A stretch of DNA of 22,982 nucleotides, taken from assembly GCA_032250895.1 (NCBI GenBank), contig JAVVEZ010000054.1, forward strand, positions 1 to 22,982. The letters are read 5' to 3'. A model generated the notes under the pieces. It did no database searches. It worked only from the letters and a program-made list of their open reading frames with translations, and had not been told where the DNA came from. The position numbers and the translations under genes were made by a program. Shown piece by piece: positions 15,093 to 22,982 of the stretch (position 1 is the first letter of the stretch; the number at the start of each line of letters is the position of its first letter). The DNA is from JAVVEZ01 sp032250895. Lineage in GTDB: Bacteria > Pseudomonadota > Gammaproteobacteria > Pseudomonadales > Pseudohongiellaceae.

Positions 15093-15124
15093 TCTGGCAG
15101 GCGAAATCCTGCAGATGGATTTTT
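15093..15124 (+). terminator. Possible Rho-independent terminator of the membrane-protein gene
   Basis: TCT-g-GCAGG (15093-15101) pairs with CCTGC-AGA (15108-15115) around a six-base loop, with one bulged G. It is followed, after four bases, by a run of five Ts (15120-15124). The position, about 75 bases after the stop at 15020, fits termination of the plus-strand gene. The stem is modest and not scored. Confidence 0.4.
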
Positions 15125-15138
15125 GATCTGATCCTGGC

Positions 15139-18047
<2,909 letters not shown>

Positions 18048-18051
<4 letters not shown>

Positions 18052-19187
18052 TCTCTACATACCTTTTTGCCAAAACGTACAAAATTGGGCTTTACCAGAC
18101 GCACCGGCATCAGCTTTCCCCGCATGTTCACCTGGCATTGCCGGGTGCCGGCCGGGACTCTTGCCAGCGCAATGGCATGGCCCAGTGTCGGTGAAAAGGT
18201 ACCGCTGGTGACCATGCCTTCTAGCTTGGCACTGTGTTCATCCGGGGGGCTGTCGGCGATCTGGCAGGACACGCGCTGCCCTTCCCGCAGGACACCTGGG
18301 GTTTCGAGTAGCAGACCCACCAGCCGGGGTAATTCGTTCCGCTCCCAGGCCGGGTGCAGCGATTCCAGAGCGGCACGTCCGATGAAATTGCGTCCCGTGG
18401 GTTCCCAGGCAATGGTTCTGGCCATATTGGCGGAAAAAGGAGTGATGCTGGCATCCATGTCATGACCGTAAAGATTCATCCCCGCCTCCAGGCGCAGAGT
18501 GTCACGAGCCCCCAAACCGATGGGCTTGACACCCCCGGCCAACAAATGTCGCCACAAGGCTGGGGCCTGCTCTGCGGGCAGCATGATTTCCAGACCCAGT
18601 TCGCCGGTATAACCGGTGCGGGCGATAAACCAGTCCCGGCATGACAGGCTGCGGAAATTGCCGAGCTTCCTGACTCTTTCGATGTCTGTCGGACTGAAGC
18701 CGGTGGCAGCAAGCGCCGTGCAGACCTGCGCTATGGATTCAGGCCCGTGCACGGCCAGCATCGCCAGTTCCGGCCTTTCCGCGAGTTCCAGTTCAAAGCC
18801 CTTGCGCTGCTGCTGCAACCACTGCCAGTCCCGGTCCCGGGTGGCACAGTTGAGAACCAGGCGATAGGCCTGGGCTGACAGCCGGTAGACGATCAGGTCA
18901 TCGAGGATGCCACCGGCCTCATTGAGCATGGCGGAGTAAAGTGCCTGGTTTGCTTCCAGACTGCCGACATCATTGGCCAACAGGTATTGCAGCCAGCGGG
19001 TACTGTCGGTTCCGGCCACATCGACGAGGGTCATGTGGGATACGTCAAAGACGCCGGCATGACGCCGCACACTGTGGTGTTCTTCCAGCACCGAGCCATA
19101 ATGCAGGGGCATCTCCCAACCCGCGAAATTCACCAGTCGGGCACCGGCGTTCAGGTGCTGTTGAAAAAGTGCGGTTTTATGTCCCAT
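18048..19187 (-). CDS. gcvT: Aminomethyltransferase, T-protein GcvT
   Basis: The T-protein transfers the methylene group from aminomethylated H-protein to tetrahydrofolate, releasing ammonia. It aligns well with E. coli GcvT: GHKTALFQQH at the N-terminus, GWEMPLHYGSVLEEHH, GVFDVSHM, LLANDVGSL, and NEAGGILDDLIVYRL, which carries the conserved acidic residues for folate. Later come TGYTGELGLEIMLP and LEAGMNLYGHDMD. ATG 19187 gives 379 residues and matches the family start; the ATG at 19202 would add five. The four-base overlap with gcvP implies translational coupling. The 66 bases upstream of 19187 leave no room for a glycine riboswitch, and the gene appears to be read from further upstream. 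Confidence 0.96.
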
Positions 19188-19253
19188 ATGTTTCTCATCC
19201 ATCTTTCAAGGGCTGCACCTGATGGGGGTGGCAGCCGGTCCGTAAAAGCAGTC

Positions 19254-19706
19254 TCAAGGAGTCTTTGCTGACTTGGCGGGGCCCAGTAAAAGAGCTTCCC
19301 GCCCTCGGCGGTGTCTGATCCAGTTCACCGAGAGCAACAGCGGCCGTTGCCGTATCAACCAGCATTCCAGCGGGTATTTACCAGGAAAATCCAGCAGGAT
19401 GATGCCCACCAGCATGGTTAGCAGCCCCTGTCCCGGCAGCACCAGCAAAACGATGCCCATGAACAGCAACAGTCCTCCGAGCAGATTTTTCAAGCTCAGC
19501 AATACTGCCCGCAAAAGTGGATGCCGATCCTGCCAGATTGCCGGCCGCCTCTGCCGGCTACTGAAGTAATCAACGGGGATTCGCAGGATCAGCCAGGGCA
19601 CCGCAATCAGCGTAAAGACAAAAGTGACGGCAGAAAATATCCCCAGGGCAAACAAAGCGGTTTCGTTGCTGCTGATAAAGACCATCAGGGATGAAATGAT
19701 TTCCAT
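19254..19706 (-). CDS. Small integral membrane protein (PGPGW-like)
   Basis: A 150-residue membrane protein with three hydrophobic segments (about 15-42, then two between about 68 and 106). Its most recognisable part is LVLPGQGLLTMLVGIILLDF followed by PGK, which resembles the small uncharacterised PGPGW family of transmembrane proteins (tentative). The C-terminal 40 residues are basic and soluble. The ribosome site is weak. It lies 18 bases after the monooxygenase stop and about 50-66 bases before gcvT, all on the same strand, so it is probably co-transcribed. The function is unknown. Confidence 0.75.
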   Translation of the reverse strand: MEIISSLMVFISSNETALFALGIFSAVTFVFTLIAVPWLILRIPVDYFSSRQRRPAIWQDRHPLLRAVLLSLKNLLGGLLLFMGIVLLVLPGQGLLTMLVGIILLDFPGKYPLECWLIRQRPLLLSVNWIRHRRGREALLLGPAKSAKTP

Positions 19707-19724
19707 AAATCTGCGCGTGCCCGC

Positions 19725-21404
19725 TTAGCGGTATCCCGTCACAGCCTGAATGATGTCAGCCGGGGCTTCAGCCCTGTTGCCACGCCAGGCGACCATCTGA
19801 TCGGGTCGGATCAATGCCAGATCGGTGCCGTAAAGCTCACGGGCCTCCTCCGTGCCCAGTTCTGTGACTTTCAGTGGCAACTTCAGATGCGCGGCGGCTG
19901 CCGAAAACGCAGCGGTGTCGGGAGCCCGTGAGCCCAGCCGCAGCAAGGTCCACTCAAAGCCAAAGCCATCATAGAGAGAGCGCTCACCATTCAGCCACAG
20001 ATGCGGCGCGCGTCCGCCCGGACAGGCGGTGGCCACATATTCGCTGGCGGAATCGGGGGGTGGCAGACTGCCATCGGAAACAATGATCGGCGAACTGTCG
20101 TAACGCCCGCCAAAGGTGATGCCCGGAATATTGAACTCGGCCCGCGCATGTGCCTCAAGGTAACGCCCGGCCTCGATGCGTGCAGCGGCGCCGGCGGGCG
20201 AGTCATCCTCGATGTCGGGGACAGGCTCGTACAAACCCAGAGAATCGGCGAAGCCCCGCGCATACGCGGTGTTACGCTCGGCCAGGGGTCTGCGCTCCGC
20301 CTCGTAGCTGGCAAGCAGTTGGGGCCCGCCATAGCCCTTGAGTACCGCGGCGAGTTTCCAGCCCAGGTTCACGGCATCATCCACTGCGGTGTTGTAGCCC
20401 AGGCCACCCGTCGGCGTAAACAGGTGCGCGGCATCACCCGCGATGAGCACGCGCCCCTGTTGCAAACGCTCGGCAACCAGGGCATGGCCTGCCGTCCAGG
20501 CATCACAGGACAGTATTTGGGCCGGGATATTGATGCCCACAGCCGCCTGAAACAGTGACAGTGCATCCTCATCTTTGAGGCTGCGTTCCTGTTCATGAGG
20601 ACGTAACTGGGTATGGAAGGCAAATTCTCCACACCCGTCCACCGCCGCCATGAAGGCACGCCGCTCACGATTGAAGGTGACATTCATCCAGGCCGGCGCA
20701 TGCGGAACCTGCTCGTAGAAGGCCGGCGCACGCAGATAGATGGCGTACATCTGGCCACCAAAAAAGTCGCGTCGAATGCCGGCTTCACCGCTATAGCGAA
20801 AGCCCAGATGCTGACGGACCTGGCTGCGTGGTCCATCAGCGCCAACCAGATAGGCGCCGTGCACCGTGGCCTGGCTGCCATCGCTGACATTTTCCATGCG
20901 GGCCTCGACACGGTCTCCATGGTCAGTGAAATCCAGCAGGCGCCAACCGTAATTCACACTGACATCCGGCAGGGACTCAGCATGCCTGCGCAGTGTGGCC
21001 TCAACAAATTTCTGCGACACACGGTGCGGCAATTCGGCGGCGCTCCAGGAACCGCTCAACTTCGCAATAGCCTGCTTCGCTGCCCGCGCCGAGGGTAATT
21101 TGTAACGGGCCAGTTCGTGCGCGGCGTAGCGCGTGAAATACGCGATATCCGTGGGAAAATCCGCAGGCATGCCCAGGGCACGGATTTCATCGGCAAAGCC
21201 AAGACGACGAAAGTGTTCCATGGTCCGGGCCTGGGTGGCATTGGCCTGCGGATTGAAGGCCGTGCCCGCTTTCTGATCCAGCAGAAATACGGATACGCCA
21301 CGGCGGCCCAGTTCATTGGCCAGCATCAGGCCACAGGGTCCGCCACCCACGACAATGACTCCACACTCATGCCTTGCTGTCTTTGTCATGGACGGCGTTG
21401 ACAT
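19725..21404 (-). CDS. FAD-dependent aromatic-type monooxygenase
   Basis: A 559-residue single-component flavoprotein monooxygenase of the PHBH/MhpA/phenol-hydroxylase group (FAD_binding_3). It uses NAD(P)H and O2 to hydroxylate an aromatic or similar ring. Motifs are the ADP-binding GGGPCG (20-25), the DG motif in VGADGPRS (about 187-194), and the GD motif in LIAGDAAHLFTPTGGLGYN (about 320-338). A thioredoxin-like C-terminal region ends with LIRPDQMVAWRG, typical of this subgroup. The ATG at 21404 has GGAGAG ten bases upstream, inside the end of the preceding gene. It starts four bases after the PQQ dehydrogenase stop. The substrate cannot be read from sequence. TetX-like antibiotic modification is a less likely alternative. 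Confidence 0.9.
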   Translation of the reverse strand: MSTPSMTKTARHECGVIVVGGGPCGLMLANELGRRGVSVFLLDQKAGTAFNPQANATQARTMEHFRRLGFADEIRALGMPADFPTDIAYFTRYAAHELARYKLPSARAAKQAIAKLSGSWSAAELPHRVSQKFVEATLRRHAESLPDVSVNYGWRLLDFTDHGDRVEARMENVSDGSQATVHGAYLVGADGPRSQVRQHLGFRYSGEAGIRRDFFGGQMYAIYLRAPAFYEQVPHAPAWMNVTFNRERRAFMAAVDGCGEFAFHTQLRPHEQERSLKDEDALSLFQAAVGINIPAQILSCDAWTAGHALVAERLQQGRVLIAGDAAHLFTPTGGLGYNTAVDDAVNLGWKLAAVLKGYGGPQLLASYEAERRPLAERNTAYARGFADSLGLYEPVPDIEDDSPAGAAARIEAGRYLEAHARAEFNIPGITFGGRYDSSPIIVSDGSLPPPDSASEYVATACPGGRAPHLWLNGERSLYDGFGFEWTLLRLGSRAPDTAAFSAAAAHLKLPLKVTELGTEEARELYGTDLALIRPDQMVAWRGNRAEAPADIIQAVTGYR

Positions 21405-21408
21405 CGAC

Positions 21409-22982
21409 TCAGTTCTCTCCGGTCTGCTCCACGTGCGGTTGTTCCACCGTGTCGATCACCGCTGCGTTCTGCTGTGCGAGCAGCGCTTCTCTGGCACGGG
21501 AGATCAGATATGCGCGTATCGCTGCCGTGTCTTCGGTCTGCAGGCGTTCGGCAAAGCTCACCATGCCCCGCTCCTGACGCACGCCATCCAGCACGATCGA
21601 ATCAAAGCCTTCCTGTGAATGCAGCATTGGGCTCACCAGCAGATTGGGGAAATTGGCCCCTCTGGCCGCACCGCCATTGCCATGGCAGATGGAACAGTTC
21701 TGGTTGTAGCGTTCCTGCCCTGCCTGTACTTCTTCTGCACTGGCCGTCAATTCAGGCGGATTCAGCTGTGGCGCCGTGAAACTGACCGGTTCCGGCAGCA
21801 CGCTGTCACCGCCCAGCGTGAACACCAGCAGGCGTGAGTAGTTGGGCGCGTAGTAATTGCCCGCCTGGTTGATGCCGACACTGGCGGCAATGTACTGCTT
21901 GCCATCCAGCACATAGGTAATGGGTGCCGCCACCATGCCGGTCTGGGTGTCAAACTGCCACAGCTTTTTGCCAGAGACGACATCATAGGCACGGAACTCG
22001 TTGGTGTTGTTGCCGCCACCGGAGAAGACCAGCCCGCCACCCGTGGACAGCAGACTACCGGTGGGACCGTCATGTTCTTCACTGCGCCAGACTTCCTTGC
22101 CGGCAATCGGGTCCCAGGCCGATACATAGCCGACGAATTCACGAGGCTGGTCGGGGTTGTCACGGTAGTAGGTAAAGTTGGCACTCATATCAATGGCGAG
22201 ATTGGTACCCTGGGGATTGGGCTTGAAGCCTTCCAGGCTCTGCATGGCAAAGTAGGCGCGCTGGGCGGCGATGTACACATAGCCGGTTTCCGGGTTCCAG
22301 GCATTGGCATGCCAGCCGTGAGCCCCCTGCACGCCCGGTGCCAGGTTGAAGATGTTCTCATGATCATAGCGCGCTTCCGGCACTTCCATCGGGCGCCCGG
22401 TGAGCATGTCCACACCCGTGGCCCAATTCACTGCCGTGAAGGGATCCGCCTTGAGGAGTTCGCCGGTGGCGGCATCCAGCACATACATAAAGCCATTCTT
22501 GTTGGGCTGAACCAGGACATGACGCTGGCGGCCATCAAAAACGAGGTCGAGCAGCATCATCGGACTCATCGCATCATAGTCCCAGGTATCACCCGGCGTG
22601 GTCTGATAGTGCCAGGCATAGCCACCCGTGTCGGCATCCACGGCCAGGATGGAGGCCACGAACAGATTGTCGCCGCCCTCGGGATCACGGGCCCGCTGAT
22701 CCCACGGCGTGCCATTGCCGGTGCCGAATATCACCAGATCATTGACCTCATCATAGACAATGGCATCCCAGACGGTGCCGCCCCCGCCCAGTTCCCACCA
22801 CTGACCGCTCCAGCTTTTGGCGGCCATTTCCATCTGTGGGCTTTCAAAACCGAGTTCAGGGTTGCCTGGCACCGTGTAGACACGCCACAGGTCCTCGCCC
22901 GTATCGGCATCGTAGGCACCGAGGTAACCGCGCACGCCAAACTCGCTGCCGGAATTACCGATCAGCACCTGGCCCTTGATGA
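21409..22982 (-). CDS. PQQ quinohaemoprotein alcohol dehydrogenase, C-terminal part
   Basis: Partial: the 5' end runs off the window and 523 C-terminal residues are visible. It is a periplasmic type II quinohaemoprotein alcohol dehydrogenase: a PQQ-binding eight-bladed propeller passing electrons to a C-terminal cytochrome c domain. Visible signatures are GTGNGTPWDQR (the Asn is expected at the metal site), WHYQTTPGDTWDYD (the catalytic Asp is the D of WDY, codon 22579-22581), GAHGWHANAWNP, GGLVFSGG, and the haem motif CSICH (21682-21696), with a likely axial Met in the later RGMVSF. Two residues after the catalytic Asp is a second Asp (22573-22575), the position that marks lanthanide-dependent members of the superfamily. 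The tail is ...EQTGEN. The next gene starts four bases after its stop. The alcohol substrate is unknown. Confidence 0.93.
   Translation of the reverse strand, partial: IKGQVLIGNSGSEFGVRGYLGAYDADTGEDLWRVYTVPGNPELGFESPQMEMAAKSWSGQWWELGGGGTVWDAIVYDEVNDLVIFGTGNGTPWDQRARDPEGGDNLFVASILAVDADTGGYAWHYQTTPGDTWDYDAMSPMMLLDLVFDGRQRHVLVQPNKNGFMYVLDAATGELLKADPFTAVNWATGVDMLTGRPMEVPEARYDHENIFNLAPGVQGAHGWHANAWNPETGYVYIAAQRAYFAMQSLEGFKPNPQGTNLAIDMSANFTYYRDNPDQPREFVGYVSAWDPIAGKEVWRSEEHDGPTGSLLSTGGGLVFSGGGNNTNEFRAYDVVSGKKLWQFDTQTGMVAAPITYVLDGKQYIAASVGINQAGNYYAPNYSRLLVFTLGGDSVLPEPVSFTAPQLNPPELTASAEEVQAGQERYNQNCSICHGNGGAARGANFPNLLVSPMLHSQEGFDSIVLDGVRQERGMVSFAERLQTEDTAAIRAYLISRAREALLAQQNAAVIDTVEQPHVEQTGEN

Noticed and set aside
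19188..19253. Possible glycine riboswitch before gcvT
   Set aside because: The space is far too short for a glycine aptamer, and none of its conserved pairing is visible.

Overview
The window looks like a piece of a gammaproteobacterial chromosome, probably from a free-living aerobic, perhaps marine, heterotroph. The evidence is a GlcD/GlcE/GlcF glycolate oxidase and a glycine cleavage P-protein that closely resemble E. coli-type proteins, an MSHA/ExeA-type secretion ATPase, and a periplasmic PQQ alcohol dehydrogenase. No tRNA, rRNA, CRISPR array, transposase or phage gene was seen. Most of the window is dense, GC-rich and tightly packed, with many 1-8 base gene overlaps. The exception is about 10.15-13.8 kb, which is clearly AT-richer.

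Layout, left to right. (1) 78-1662, minus strand: msrA (methionine sulfoxide reductase) followed by a cytosolic 5'-nucleotidase. (2) 1811-4619, plus strand: two membrane-anchored AAA ATPases in tandem. The first is a canonical ExeA/MshM-like protein. The second has an eroded Walker B, a long Ser/Thr/Asp-rich linker with a perfect 63-bp tandem duplication, and a C-terminal NTF2/SnoaL-like domain. (3) 4633-9139, minus strand: an overlapping operon pdxJ-glcD-glcE-glcF. (4) 9566-13742, plus strand: an ECF-type sigma factor followed by an AT-rich block of four unknown exported proteins, the last two being paralogues of each other. (5) 13821-15020, plus strand: a GC-rich unknown membrane protein. 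(6) 15139-22982, minus strand: a co-directional run, in transcription order PQQ quinohaemoprotein alcohol dehydrogenase (cut by the window edge), FAD aromatic-type monooxygenase, small membrane protein, gcvT, gcvP.

How the genes may work together (inference). GlcDEF oxidises glycolate to glyoxylate. After transamination to glycine, which needs an enzyme not seen here, GcvT/GcvP would decarboxylate glycine. PdxJ makes the PLP that GcvP and aminotransferases need. gcvH is absent from the gcv cluster, so the H-protein must be encoded elsewhere. The PQQ dehydrogenase plus flavin monooxygenase suggest oxidation of an alcohol or aromatic compound.

The best candidate for something undescribed is the sigma-factor/exported-protein block at 9566-13742. 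It has a sigma factor with no recognisable anti-sigma partner, a possible ECF-type promoter directly after the sigma gene, a secreted protein with ten cysteines, and a pair of diverged secreted paralogues.
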